Below, one piece after another: positions 25,847-34,786 of a DNA stretch of 64,000 nt. The position numbers and the translations under genes were made by a program. The notes under the pieces were generated by a model that was given only the letters and a program-made list of their open reading frames with translations, was not told where the DNA came from and did no database searches. Position 1 is the stretch's first letter. Each line of letters opens with the position of its first letter. Source of the stretch: Streptomyces sp. NRRL F-525 (GTDB taxonomy: Bacteria; Actinomycetota; Actinomycetes; Streptomycetales; Streptomycetaceae); NCBI RefSeq assembly GCF_000716605.1, contig NZ_JNXE01000045.1, positions 5,247-69,246 of the forward strand, read 5' to 3'.

Positions 25847-26572
25847 ATGCTCGTAGCCGCCGCTGTCTGCCCCTGCCCGCCGCTCCTCGTCCCCGATGTG
25901 GCCGCGGGTGCCGCGCCCGAACTGGCCGCCGCCCGGGCCGCGTGCACCGACGCGCTGGGCGTCCTCGCCGCCGCGCGGCCCGACCGCCTGGTGGTCGTCG
26001 GGCCCGCCGAGCAGGGTGGGCGCGGGCCACATCCTGAGGGCACCCGGGGTTCGTTCCGCGGCTTCGGAGTGGATCTCGACGTACGGCTGGGCAGGGACGG
26101 GCAGGCAGAGACCGGTGCCGTGTCAGAGCGTCAGCTTCCGCCCTCGCTCGCCGTCGCCGCGTGGCTGCTGGAGCGGACCGGGTGGTCCGACGCCCCGATC
26201 GAGGGACTCGGCGTGGGGGAACCTCTCGAGGCCGAGCGGTGTATCCAAACCGGGAGGGACATCGTCGCGCAGGCCGACCGGGTCGCGCTGCTGGTGATGG
26301 GCGACGCCAGCGCGTGCCGGACGCTGAAGGCACCCGGCTATCTCGACGAGCGGGCGGCACCCTTCGACGCGGAGGTCGCGCGGGCGCTGGGGTCGGCGGA
26401 CGTGGCGGCCGTCAAGGCGCTGGACGCCGAGTTGGCGTACGAACTGAAGGCGTCGGGCCGCGCGCCTTGGCAGGTCCTCGCAGGCGCGGCGGAGGGCGCG
26501 GGCCTCGGCGGGGCGTTGTTGTACGAGGACGCGCCGTACGGGGTCGGGTACGTGGTTGCTACCTGGTCGTAG
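25847..26572 (+). CDS. class III extradiol dioxygenase-like protein
   Basis: A 241-residue protein resembling the class III extradiol dioxygenase / MEMO subunit B-like fold. It starts MLVAAAVCPCPPLLVP, a typical opening of this actinobacterial group, and continues with a PDRLVVVGPAEQ strand and LLVMGDASACRTL and AAPFDAEVARAL segments. The iron-binding His residues of true dioxygenases are not evident, so catalysis is uncertain. ATG 25847 is chosen over an upstream in-frame start because TAGGGT at 25834-25839 lies seven bases before it. It follows miaB and may be linked to tRNA modification only by position. Confidence 0.7.
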   Translation: MLVAAAVCPCPPLLVPDVAAGAAPELAAARAACTDALGVLAAARPDRLVVVGPAEQGGRGPHPEGTRGSFRGFGVDLDVRLGRDGQAETGAVSERQLPPSLAVAAWLLERTGWSDAPIEGLGVGEPLEAERCIQTGRDIVAQADRVALLVMGDASACRTLKAPGYLDERAAPFDAEVARALGSADVAAVKALDAELAYELKASGRAPWQVLAGAAEGAGLGGALLYEDAPYGVGYVVATWS

Positions 26573-27068
26573 GCGCGGGTGCGGGCTTCTGGGGCGCCGG
26601 GTGCGGGGTGCTTGGTGCGCTGAGGCCGTAGGCGGGGATGACGTGGTCTGGGCCGCCGTCGGCAGCGGGGCCGTGGCGTGATCTAGGCGTTGCGCGTGCG
26701 GGGCGTGGTGCGGTTGTGCCGGGCGGAGGGGCTGCGCTGCGCGGCAGGCGTTGCGCTCGGGTGGGTGGGGACGGCGAGCTAGGTGGTGGTGGGGGAGGGG
26801 GCAGCGGAGGCGGTCCTCTGCCATCGCTCTGGGGTGACCCATGGCTGCGCCCCGAGCGCGTGGCTCGAACCCGCCTGCCACAGTTGTCGCGCAGACGGCA
26901 GACGGCAGACGGCCGTAGCGCCCACGCACCGCCGCCCTCACTCACTCCGCTCTGAATCGACCCCACCCCCCAGCGTCTGAACCGCCCCCGTCCCTGGCCC
27001 ACGAAACGGCGGACGGCCGAGGAGCCATACGCCCCGCGGCCGTCCGCCGATCGATGTGCAGGTGCCGT
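26573..27068. other. intergenic region with no recognisable gene
   Basis: About 500 bases between the dioxygenase-like gene and the MT0933-type gene. Short overlapping ORFs exist on both strands but have Arg/Gly/Pro-rich compositions typical of GC-rich shadows and no ribosome sites. The first 200 bases are rich in GGTGG-like runs. I see no RNA gene or strong hairpin. Confidence 0.5.
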
Positions 27069-27359
27069 TCAGGAAGTCGGCGGAGGCGAGTCCGGCGGCG
27101 TGGTCGTGCCGCCGCTCTCCGTCCCCGTGTTCCCGGCGCTTCCCGTGTCGCCCTGGTGCGCGAGTCGGTCCATGGCGTCCTTGGCCTTGCCCGTGCCCGT
27201 CTGGATCTTGTCGCTGTACTTGCCCTTGGTCTTCTCGTCGACCATTTTCGCGGCCTTGTCCAGGCCGCTCTCGATCTTGCCTCCGTGCTGCTGCGCGAGG
27301 CCCGAGACCTTGTCCTTCGCCGGGGCGAGTTTGGCCTTCCAACTGTCCATCAGACCCAT
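27069..27359 (-). CDS. MT0933-type antitoxin-family protein
   Basis: A 96-residue, Lys/Ala/Asp-rich protein of the MT0933 (Rv0909-like) antitoxin family: MGLMDSWKAKLAPAKDKV, then ESGLDKAAKMVDEKTKGKYSDKI near residues 30-52, the family's most conserved stretch. The last 25 residues are a Gly/Thr/Pro-rich tail. The M. tuberculosis homologue is encoded with an SRPBCC-fold toxin, but no such gene lies here, so a toxin-antitoxin role is unproven. A second small gene lies 24 bases upstream on the same strand. Confidence 0.8.
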   Translation of the reverse strand: MGLMDSWKAKLAPAKDKVSGLAQQHGGKIESGLDKAAKMVDEKTKGKYSDKIQTGTGKAKDAMDRLAHQGDTGSAGNTGTESGGTTTPPDSPPPTS

Positions 27360-27383
27360 GGTTCACCTTCCCACGCGGGGCAG

Positions 27384-27671
27384 TTACGTTCGGGCGCCTT
27401 CACCGGCCTCGTTGTCGGCGGCGACTTGGGCGGACTGCTGCTTCGGAATCTCGACGCTGTCGACGGCGTCGACGGACTCGACCGCCGCGACGGCCTCCGT
27501 CGCCGTCGTCTCCGCCGCTTCCTCGACCCCTGCCCCCGCCTCGGCCTCCGACACCTCGTCCGCCGCTTCGGCCGTCACTGCCTCGGCCGTCTCCGTGTCG
27601 GTCACCGCTTCGGCGGTTGACGCCTCCTCCGTAGCCTTCGACCTCCGAAGAAGCCGGTCAAAAACGCCCAT
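27384..27671 (-). CDS. small acidic Ala/Glu/Val-rich protein
   Basis: A 95-residue ORF starting MGVFDRLLRRSK, then about 75 residues made almost entirely of Ala, Glu, Val, Thr, Asp and Ser, probably disordered. ATG 27671 is preceded by GGAG at the right spacing. Its N-terminus resembles a short amphipathic helix and that of its downstream neighbour (MGLMDSWKAKL). The pair are probably co-transcribed. No family is recognised. The biased composition means the reading frame, though likely, rests mainly on the ribosome site and operon position. Confidence 0.55.
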   Translation of the reverse strand: MGVFDRLLRRSKATEEASTAEAVTDTETAEAVTAEAADEVSEAEAGAGVEEAAETTATEAVAAVESVDAVDSVEIPKQQSAQVAADNEAGEGART

Positions 27672-27854
27672 ATCAACTCCATACGTTACTCGTGCGGGCG
27701 AAATCCCGCGTAGCCCGGTGCGTCCGTTTGCGTCGCCCGGGTCACCGCCTCCAGAAACCGGCGGCGGGATACCTCGCAACGGGCAACGACCCCGCGCGCG
27801 TGCTGTCACGTAACTCGTTCGAGGCGAGGGTCCGACGTTTGCGAGACTGGGAAT

Positions 27855-28793
27855 GTGAGCAGCGCACCCCCCGCCCCCCGAGTCATCGCCGTCGTCGGAC
27901 CGACCGCGGCCGGAAAGTCCGATCTGGGCGTCTTCCTGGCCCAGCGCCTAGGTGGCGAGGTCGTCAACGCCGACTCCATGCAGCTCTACCGAGGGATGGA
28001 CATCGGCACCGCCAAGCTGACGCCCGAGGAGCGCGACGGCGTTCCGCACCACCTCCTGGACATCTGGGACGTGACGGTCACGGCGTCCGTCGCCGAGTAC
28101 CAGCGGCTCGCCCGCGAGCGCATCGACGCCCTGCTCGCCGAAGGGCGCTGGCCGATCCTGGTCGGCGGCTCTGGGCTGTACGTGCGCGCGGCCGTCGACA
28201 ACCTGGAGTTCCCCGGCACCGACCCCGAGGTCCGGGCCCGCCTGGAGGAGGAGCTCGCCCTGCGCGGCTCCGGCGCCCTGCACGCCCGCCTGGCCGCCGC
28301 CGACCCCGAGGCCGCGCACGCGATCCTGCCGAGCAACGGCCGCCGTATCGTCCGCGCCCTGGAGGTCATCGAGATCACCGGCAAGCCCTTCACGGCCAAC
28401 CTCCCGGGCCACGACTCGGTCTACGACACCGTCCAGATCGGCGTCGACGTGGCGCGCCCCGAGCTCGACGAGCGGATCGCGCGCCGGGTCGACCGGATGT
28501 GGGACGGGGGGCTCGTGGACGAGGTGCGGGAGCTGGAGGCGCGCGGGCTGCGCGAGGGGGTCACGGCGTCCCGTGCGCTCGGCTATCAGCAGGTGCTCGC
28601 GGCGCTCGCGGGGGAGTGTACGGAACAGGAGGCGCGCACGGAGACCGTCCGTGCCACCAAGCGCTTCGCGCGCCGTCAGGATTCGTGGTTCAGGCGCGAT
28701 CCCCGGGTGCACTGGTTGAGTGGGGCTGCGGCGGATCTCACAGAACTGCCGCACCTGGCACTGGCGTTGGTCGAACGACCGGTTACAGCCTGA
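27855..28793 (+). CDS. miaA: tRNA dimethylallyltransferase MiaA
   Basis: MiaA transfers a dimethylallyl group to A37 of tRNAs reading UNN codons, making the substrate of MiaB. The 312-residue protein has the P-loop GPTAAGKS at residues 13-20, the VNADSMQLYRGMDIGTAKL motif near 37-55, and the DVTVTASVAEYQ, LVGGSGLYVRA and NGRRIVRALEVIEITGKP motifs of the family. The C-terminal third (YQQVLAAL ... TKRFARRQDSWFRRD) contacts tRNA. The start is GTG 27855. The gene lies two kilobases downstream of miaB with two small minus-strand genes between. Confidence 0.95.
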   Translation: MSSAPPAPRVIAVVGPTAAGKSDLGVFLAQRLGGEVVNADSMQLYRGMDIGTAKLTPEERDGVPHHLLDIWDVTVTASVAEYQRLARERIDALLAEGRWPILVGGSGLYVRAAVDNLEFPGTDPEVRARLEEELALRGSGALHARLAAADPEAAHAILPSNGRRIVRALEVIEITGKPFTANLPGHDSVYDTVQIGVDVARPELDERIARRVDRMWDGGLVDEVRELEARGLREGVTASRALGYQQVLAALAGECTEQEARTETVRATKRFARRQDSWFRRDPRVHWLSGAAADLTELPHLALALVERPVTA

Positions 28794-28895
28794 TCACGTC
28801 ATGGCATCGGGACGCTCCGGCCGCCGTTCCGGCCTCCGGGGGCGTGCCATCATCGAGCTTCGATCGACCAAGTGGAGTCCGAGTTGGGAGGGCGC

Positions 28896-29402
28896 GTGGC
28901 GATGGAGGCCGGCCCTCGCGACACCGCAGAAGGCATCGAGCAGGTCACCGCGGACCGTGGTGAACCGGAAGAGGGCGACGACCGGCTGAGCCCGGACGGC
29001 CCGGACGAGATCCAGGGCGGCGTGACCGCCGACGGTCCCGGGCCCGACGAGATGTTCGCCGGTCCCGAGGTCGAGGTCGAGCTCCGCCCGCAGCGCCGTC
29101 TGCGGATCTGGCAGCTCGCCCCCATCGTGGCCCTGGCCGCGGTCGGCTCCCTGATGTTCTCCTTCCCGCTCGCCTTCGACTTCGGCGACAGCGGGGCCGT
29201 GGTCGCCATGCTCGGCTTGCTCATCTGCTCGTGCGCGGCCGGCTGGGGCACGACGGCCGCCCGCCGCGTCGGCTACACCTGGCCCGGCTTCCCGCAGCGC
29301 GGCTCCGGGCGCCGCCCGGACTGGCGGGTCGTCATCGCCTACGCCCTGATGGTCGCCGTGGTCGTGGTCCTGGCCGTGTGGCGCGTGGCCAGGCTCCGCT
29401 AG
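28896..29402 (+). CDS. hypothetical membrane protein between miaA and dapF
   Basis: A 168-residue protein with an acidic, Gly/Pro/Asp-rich N-terminal half (about 60 residues) and three hydrophobic segments in the C-terminal half, for example LAPIVALAAVGSLMFSF, VVAMLGLLICSCAAGWG and VVIAYALMVAVVVVLAV. I choose GTG 28896 because GGGAGGG lies five to six bases upstream; an in-frame GTG at 28872 lacks such a site. No family is recognised. Synteny between miaA and dapF is, from memory, conserved in Streptomyces. Confidence 0.68.
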   Translation: MAMEAGPRDTAEGIEQVTADRGEPEEGDDRLSPDGPDEIQGGVTADGPGPDEMFAGPEVEVELRPQRRLRIWQLAPIVALAAVGSLMFSFPLAFDFGDSGAVVAMLGLLICSCAAGWGTTAARRVGYTWPGFPQRGSGRRPDWRVVIAYALMVAVVVVLAVWRVARLR

Positions 29403-29474
29403 CCGCCGAGGTCCGTCACCGAGGTCGTCCACAGGGCTCGTCGGGTTGTCGTAGCCACCCCGTACGATCGAGGA

Positions 29475-30344
29475 ATGAGCACGCGGATCGCCTTCCTCAA
29501 GGGGCACGGCACGGAGAACGACTTCGTGATCGTCCCGGACCCCGAGAACGTCATCGACCTCTCCCCGGCCGCCGTGGCCGCCCTGTGCGACCGCCGCGCG
29601 GGCATCGGCGGGGACGGCCTGCTGCACGTCGTGCGGTCCGCCGCGCACCCCGAGGCGCGGAACATGGCTGCCGAGGCGGAGTGGTTCATGGACTACCGCA
29701 ACGGCGACGGTTCGGTCTCCGAGATGTGCGGCAACGGAGTGCGTGTGTTCGCGCGCTATCTCCAGCGCGCCGGACATGTGGCCGCAGGGGACATCGCGGT
29801 CGCCACGCGCGGCGGAGTCAAGACCGTCCACCTCTCCAAGGACGGCGATGTGACCGTCGGCATGGGCAAGGCCCGCCTCCCCGAAGGGGATGTCAACGTG
29901 ACTGTCGGCGACCGCAGTTGGCCCGCGCGGAACGTGAACATGGGCAACCCGCACGCGGTCGCCTTCGTCGACGACCTCGCGCAGGCCGGCGACCTGCTCG
30001 CCCCGCCGCCCTTCAGCCCGGCCGAGGCCTACCCGGACGGGGTGAACGTGGAGTTCGTGGTCGACCGCGGCCCCGGACACGTCGCCATGCGCGTGTACGA
30101 GCGCGGCGCGGGCGAGACCCGCTCGTGCGGCACGGGCGCGTGCGCGGTCGCGGTGGCCGCCGCCCGGAGAGACGGCGCCGACCCGGCCGTCACCGGGACG
30201 CACGCGACGTACACCGTCGATGTGCCCGGCGGAACGCTGGTGATCACCGAGCGGCCCGACGGCCAGATCGAGATGACCGGTCCCGCGGTGATCGTCGCCG
30301 AGGGCGAGATCGATGCCGAGTGGCTGGAAAACGCCATCCGCTGA
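29475..30344 (+). CDS. dapF: diaminopimelate epimerase DapF
   Basis: DapF interconverts LL- and meso-diaminopimelate for lysine and peptidoglycan synthesis. The 289-residue protein has the two catalytic cysteines in MCGNGVRVFARY (near residue 86) and ETRSCGTGACAVA (near 219), plus KGHGTENDFVIV at the start and WFMDYRNGDGS. It belongs to the usual two-domain symmetric fold. TTGTCG at 29446 and TACGAT at 29463-29468 precede the ATG by six bases, so the message may be leaderless. A GAGGA directly abutting the ATG is too close to act as a ribosome site. Confidence 0.95.
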   Translation: MSTRIAFLKGHGTENDFVIVPDPENVIDLSPAAVAALCDRRAGIGGDGLLHVVRSAAHPEARNMAAEAEWFMDYRNGDGSVSEMCGNGVRVFARYLQRAGHVAAGDIAVATRGGVKTVHLSKDGDVTVGMGKARLPEGDVNVTVGDRSWPARNVNMGNPHAVAFVDDLAQAGDLLAPPPFSPAEAYPDGVNVEFVVDRGPGHVAMRVYERGAGETRSCGTGACAVAVAAARRDGADPAVTGTHATYTVDVPGGTLVITERPDGQIEMTGPAVIVAEGEIDAEWLENAIR

Positions 30345-30555
30345 ACGGGTGAATCGCAATCATGGCCGCTCCGGACGCCCTGATCCGAAGCCTCCGACGT
30401 CCGGCGCGGCTGGAAACCACGGTTGACCTGATATGCCGTGGCGCAAAACCGTAAACCTGCCGACCTTCGCTCGAATGGGTGATCCGTTTCACGCTCGGCG
30501 AGAGGCGGTCAGTCGCACGTGGTGGGCTCGGTAGCATCAAGCACCGGCCCGGACG

Positions 30556-30572
30556 GGGGATCGAAGATCCCC
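30556..30572 (+). repeat. perfect palindromic hairpin upstream of the RSH gene
   Basis: GGGGATC-GAA-GATCCCC: a seven-bp stem with a three-base loop, 56 bases before the RSH ATG. It may be an operator or an mRNA hairpin in the leader. It could instead end dapF transcription, although it lies 212 bases beyond that gene's stop. Confidence 0.45.
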
Positions 30573-30627
30573 TGAGCCGAGTACGCCATGGGGCACCCGT
30601 CCGCCGGTCAAGCAGCCGGAGGTGCCC

Positions 30628-32781
30628 ATGAGTGCGGAGGCCACGAACCCTGCGAGCCCAGGCCCTGTGATCAACACAGTGCCCCGCAGGAAGGCCCGCC
30701 CCCGGATCGACCTGCGCCGGCTCGGCCGGGCCGCCCTGCTCGGCCCCGCCGCCCGCGACCGGCTGCCCGACGCCATCGGCCATGTCGCCGAGGCGCATCG
30801 CGCCCACTATCCCGACGCCGACCTCGAACCGCTGCGCCGCGCCTGGGTCCTGGCCGAGTCCTCGCACCGCGGCCAGATGCGCAAGAGCGGCGAGCCGTAC
30901 ATCACGCACCCCCTCGCCGTCACCCTGATCCTCGCCGAACTCGGCGCGGAGACAACGACGTTGACGGCCTCCCTGCTCCACGACACCGTCGAGGACACGG
31001 AAGTGACCCTCGATCAGGTCGGCGAGGAGTTCGGCGCCGAGGTGCGCTATCTCGTCGACGGCGTCACGAAGTTGGAGAAGGTCGACTACGGGGCCGCGGC
31101 CGAGCCGGAGACCTTCCGCAAGATGCTCGTCGCCACCGGCAGCGACGTCCGTGTGATGTCGATCAAACTCGCCGACCGCCTGCACAACATGCGCACCCTG
31201 GGCGTGATGCGCCCCGAGAAGCAGGCCCGCATCGCCAAGGTCACCCGGGACGTCCTCATCCCGCTCGCCGAACGGCTCGGCGTCCAGGCGCTCAAGACCG
31301 AACTGGAAGACCTGGTCTTCGCGATCCTCCACCCCGAGGAGTACGACCACACGCGCGAGTTGATCGTCGACAACGCCTCCCGCGCGGACGACCCGCTCGC
31401 CGAGGTCACCGACGAGGTACGCACCGTCCTGCGCGACGCCGACATCCAGGCCGAAGTCCTCATCAGGCCACGGCACTTCGTCTCCGTGCACCGCGTCGCC
31501 CGCAAGCGCGGCCGGCTGCGCGGCGCCGACTTCGGCCGCCTCCTGGTGCTCGTGAACGAGGACGCGGACTGTTACGGCGTCCTCGGCGAACTGCACACCT
31601 GTCTGAAGCCGGTGGTCTCGGAGTTCAAGGACTTCATCGCCGTACCCAAGTTCAACCTGTACCAGTCGCTGCACACCGCCGTCGCCCACACGGACGGCCA
31701 GGTCGTCGAAGTCCTCATCCGCACCCACCAGATGCACAAGGTCGCCGAGGCCGGCGTCATCGCGCTCGGCAATCCCTACGCTCCTCCTTCGGAGGAGCAA
31801 CAGGCCGCGAACGACGGTGAGCGCGCCGACCCCACCCGGCCCGGCTGGCTCTCCCGCCTCCTCGACTGGCAGGAGGGCGCGCCCGACCCCGACACCTTCT
31901 GGTCGACGCTCCGCGAGGACCTCGCCCAGGACCGCGAGATCACCGTGTACCGGCCCGACGGCGGCACGTTGGGCCTGCCCGACGGCGCGACCTGTGTGGA
32001 CGCCGCGTACGCGCAGTACGGCGAGGACGCCCACGCCTGCATCGGCGCCCGCGTCAACGGCCGTCTGGCGACCCTCAGCACGGCTCTGAAGGACGGCGAC
32101 ACCGTCCAGCTCCTCATGGGCCAGGACGTGGCCTCCGAGCCTTCCAGGGAGTGGCTGGAGCACGCGCACACGCCCGCCGCCCGGATCGCCATCCAGCGGT
32201 GGATCGCGGCGCATCCGGCGACCGGTGACGGGCAGGGCGCGCAGGCGAACGAGGCGGCGCAGAGCGTCCGTTCGGCGCCCCCCGCCTCCGAAGACACCCC
32301 TGGCACCGCGAACACCGGGGACGCCCCCGCCACCCCGGTCGTCGACCAGCCCGGCGCGACCGTACGGCTCGCGGGCTGCTGCACACCCGTACCGCCCGAC
32401 GAGGTCACCGGATTCTCGGTACGCGGTGGTGTCGTGACCGTCCACCGCGTGGAGTGCAGCGCGGTGGCGCACATGAAGAGCGTGGGGCGCGCGGAGGTCG
32501 GAGTGCGCTGGGGCGACACCACCGAGTGCCGGGTCACGCTGGTAGCCGAATCGTTCGGCCGCCCGCATCTCCTCGCCGACCTCACCGAAGCGATCGCCCT
32601 GGAGGGCGCGGAAATCGTCTCGGCGACGGTCGAACCCCCGACCCAGCAACGCGTCCGCCACACCTACACCCTCCAACTCCCGGACGCTGCCCACCTCCTG
32701 ACGCTCATGAGGGCGATGCGCAACGTTCCCGGCGTCTACGACGTGAGCCGCGCGCAGCACCACAACACGGCGGCGTTCTGA
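30628..32781 (+). CDS. rshA: RelA/SpoT homologue (RSH), RshA type
   Basis: A 717-residue (p)ppGpp metabolism protein. The HD hydrolase domain is intact: YITHPLAVTLILAELG, LLHDTVEDTEVTL and KLADRLHNMRTLGVM (residues about 90-195). The region matching the synthetase (about 285-375) retains FKDFIAVPKFNLYQSLHT and EVLIRT but departs from consensus in other active-site motifs. TGS follows near 435-505, then a Cys-Cys-containing zinc-type domain (LAGCCTPVPPDEVTGF, VHRVECS) and a C-terminal ACT domain. ATG 30628 is chosen because GGAGG ends five bases before it. Its place after dapF matches rshA of S. coelicolor, distinct from relA. Confidence 0.88.
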   Translation: MSAEATNPASPGPVINTVPRRKARPRIDLRRLGRAALLGPAARDRLPDAIGHVAEAHRAHYPDADLEPLRRAWVLAESSHRGQMRKSGEPYITHPLAVTLILAELGAETTTLTASLLHDTVEDTEVTLDQVGEEFGAEVRYLVDGVTKLEKVDYGAAAEPETFRKMLVATGSDVRVMSIKLADRLHNMRTLGVMRPEKQARIAKVTRDVLIPLAERLGVQALKTELEDLVFAILHPEEYDHTRELIVDNASRADDPLAEVTDEVRTVLRDADIQAEVLIRPRHFVSVHRVARKRGRLRGADFGRLLVLVNEDADCYGVLGELHTCLKPVVSEFKDFIAVPKFNLYQSLHTAVAHTDGQVVEVLIRTHQMHKVAEAGVIALGNPYAPPSEEQQAANDGERADPTRPGWLSRLLDWQEGAPDPDTFWSTLREDLAQDREITVYRPDGGTLGLPDGATCVDAAYAQYGEDAHACIGARVNGRLATLSTALKDGDTVQLLMGQDVASEPSREWLEHAHTPAARIAIQRWIAAHPATGDGQGAQANEAAQSVRSAPPASEDTPGTANTGDAPATPVVDQPGATVRLAGCCTPVPPDEVTGFSVRGGVVTVHRVECSAVAHMKSVGRAEVGVRWGDTTECRVTLVAESFGRPHLLADLTEAIALEGAEIVSATVEPPTQQRVRHTYTLQLPDAAHLLTLMRAMRNVPGVYDVSRAQHHNTAAF

Positions 32782-32928
32782 GGGGGCGCGGGCTTCGCCA
32801 CAGGCCTGCTGAGGGACGCGTCCGGGGTGAGCGGCCCCGTCCTCCGAGACACGCGCCAACCTGAAGGGGCCCGGCCCGCTGAAGCGCGCTTGACTTGAGT
32901 GCCCTTGACGCGCCCGGAAGGCAGCGCC

Positions 32929-32996
32929 CTGAAAGCCCGCGCGGACCTGCGCCCCCGGCACTCTGAAAGCCCGCGCCGGCCCGCGCCCCCGGCGCG
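32929..32996 (+). repeat. 34-bp imperfect tandem repeat, two copies
   Basis: CTGAAAGCCCGCGC begins both units (32929 and 32963), and GCGCCCCCGGC lies near the end of both. Period 34 bases, with a few mismatches. It lies in the 308-base gap between the RSH gene and the M1 peptidase, where I see no other feature. Confidence 0.6.
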
Positions 32997-33089
32997 CCGA
33001 GGACCCCGTGGCCCCCGGGAGGACCCCGTTCGAGTGGCCCGGGCGCGAGTCGTCGCCGTAGGGCACGCGCGCGCTGGTAGCGGTGGGGC

Positions 33090-34619
33090 ATGCTGCTCAC
33101 CCCCCGCACCGGCACGACCGGCAACGGCATCCCCCGCACCGGCTCCGGTGATCCGGCTCCCCGGTCGCGCACCAGGAACTCCCGACGGTTGAAGGCGGCG
33201 CTGCTCGCCTCCGCCGTGTCCGTCTGCCTCGTCGCCGCGAGCGCGCCGCCCACGCCCCTGGGCGTCGGTGACCGTCTCTTCCCGACGCTGGGCAACCCGG
33301 GCTACGACGTGGCGTCGTACGACCTCTCGTTCACGTATCCCGGCAGCAACAGCAAGCCGCTTCAGGCCGTCACCACGATCGACGCGTGGACGACCGAGAG
33401 GCTGGACCGGATCAACCTCGACTTCGCGCACGGGACGGTCGACTCGGTCGAGGTCGACGGGCGGCCCGCCACCTTCGCCAGTGCTGACGAGGACCTGGTC
33501 GTGACCCCGGAGAGGGCGATTTCCGCGGGGAGCTGGACGCGGATCACCGTCCGGCACACCAGCGACCCCGTGTCCGCCAAGGGCCAGGACGGCGGCTGGG
33601 TGCGCACCAAGGACGGGCTCGCGATGGCCAACCAGGCCGACGCCGCGCACTTGGTGTTCCCGTGCAACGACCATCCCTCCGACAAGGCGATGTTCACCAT
33701 CAGGGTCACCGCCCCCAACGCCTACACGGCCGTCGCCAACGGACTCCCGGCCGGCGTCGACAAGGTCGGCGGGAACACCACCTGGACGTACCGCACCCAG
33801 CACCCCATGGCCACCGAACTCGCCCAGGTGTCCATCGGCCGCTCCGCCGTGCTGCACCGCACCGGACCGCACGACCTGCCGATGCGGGACGTCGTACCAG
33901 CCAAGGACGTCAAGCAGCTCGAACCGTGGCTCAAGAAGACCCCCGACCAGATCGCCTGGATGGAGAGCAAGGTCGGCCGGTACCCCTTCGAGACGTACGG
34001 GCTGCTCATGGCCGACGCGTCCACCGGCTTCGAGCTTGAGACCCAGACGATCTCTCTCTTCGAGAGAGATCTCTTCACCGAGCCCGCCTACCCCAAGTGG
34101 TACGTCGAGTCGATCATGGTGCACGAACTCTCCCACCAGTGGTTCGGCGACAGCGTCAGCCCCCGCACCTGGTCCGACCTGTGGCTCAATGAGGGACACG
34201 CCACCTGGTACGAGGAGCTGTACGCCGAGGAGAAGGCGCACCGGCCCATGGAGACACGCATGAAGGCGGCCTACGCGGCCTCCGACGGCTGGCGCGCCGC
34301 AGGCGGACCGCCCGCACTCCCCAAGGCGCCCGCGCCGGGCCAGAAGATCAGCATCTTCCGCCCCAGCGTCTACGACGGCGCCGCCCTGGCCCTCTACGCC
34401 CTGCGCCAGGAGATCGGCCGCCCGGCCTTCGAACGCCTGGAGCGCACCTGGGTGAACATCCACCGGGACGGCACGGCCACCACCGCCGACTTCGAGGAAC
34501 TCGCCTCCGCGATCTCCGGCCGCGACCTGAGCGACTTCTTCCAGGCCTGGCTCTACGGCGAGAAGACCCCGCCGATGCCGGGTCACCCGGACTGGAAGTC
34601 GCAGGCACCGGTGAAGTAG
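33090..34619 (+). CDS. secreted M1-family metallopeptidase
   Basis: A 509-residue zinc aminopeptidase-like enzyme. A signal peptide is predicted near residues 30-52 after a long Arg-rich N-region, possibly with cleavage at AASA-P. The N-terminal beta domain spans about 60-250. The active site is HELSHQWFGD (near residue 346) with the third zinc ligand in NEGHATWYEE 18 residues on, the HExxH-x18-E pattern of M1. The exopeptidase GxMEN-type motif is not clearly present, so whether it acts as an aminopeptidase is uncertain. It stands alone between the RSH and hflX genes. A nearer in-frame start would remove the N-region, so the start is tentative. Confidence 0.88.
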   Translation: MLLTPRTGTTGNGIPRTGSGDPAPRSRTRNSRRLKAALLASAVSVCLVAASAPPTPLGVGDRLFPTLGNPGYDVASYDLSFTYPGSNSKPLQAVTTIDAWTTERLDRINLDFAHGTVDSVEVDGRPATFASADEDLVVTPERAISAGSWTRITVRHTSDPVSAKGQDGGWVRTKDGLAMANQADAAHLVFPCNDHPSDKAMFTIRVTAPNAYTAVANGLPAGVDKVGGNTTWTYRTQHPMATELAQVSIGRSAVLHRTGPHDLPMRDVVPAKDVKQLEPWLKKTPDQIAWMESKVGRYPFETYGLLMADASTGFELETQTISLFERDLFTEPAYPKWYVESIMVHELSHQWFGDSVSPRTWSDLWLNEGHATWYEELYAEEKAHRPMETRMKAAYAASDGWRAAGGPPALPKAPAPGQKISIFRPSVYDGAALALYALRQEIGRPAFERLERTWVNIHRDGTATTADFEELASAISGRDLSDFFQAWLYGEKTPPMPGHPDWKSQAPVK

Positions 34620-34786
34620 GCCGGTCACGGGCAGTAAATAAGGCAGTGACGTGGCGATCCGCGCCGTGCGACCATCTTCAGGTCGGCGGCGCGGGTCACC
34701 GGGGTCACATCCGGCAGCCACCGGGAATCTCCGGAGGCGCTCGCACGTTATGACCTTTGCAGGAATCCCATCGACGTAAGGACCCA

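Noticed and set aside
26855..26885. A tRNA-like GCTCGAACCC stretch
   Set aside because: It resembles a T-arm loop, but no acceptor or anticodon stems can be formed around it.
29446..29468. RecA-NDp-like motif before dapF (TTGTCGTAG-N8-TACGAT)
   Set aside because: The spacing and -10 fit, but only seven of nine upstream bases match and dapF has no known damage role; I treat it as an ordinary promoter.
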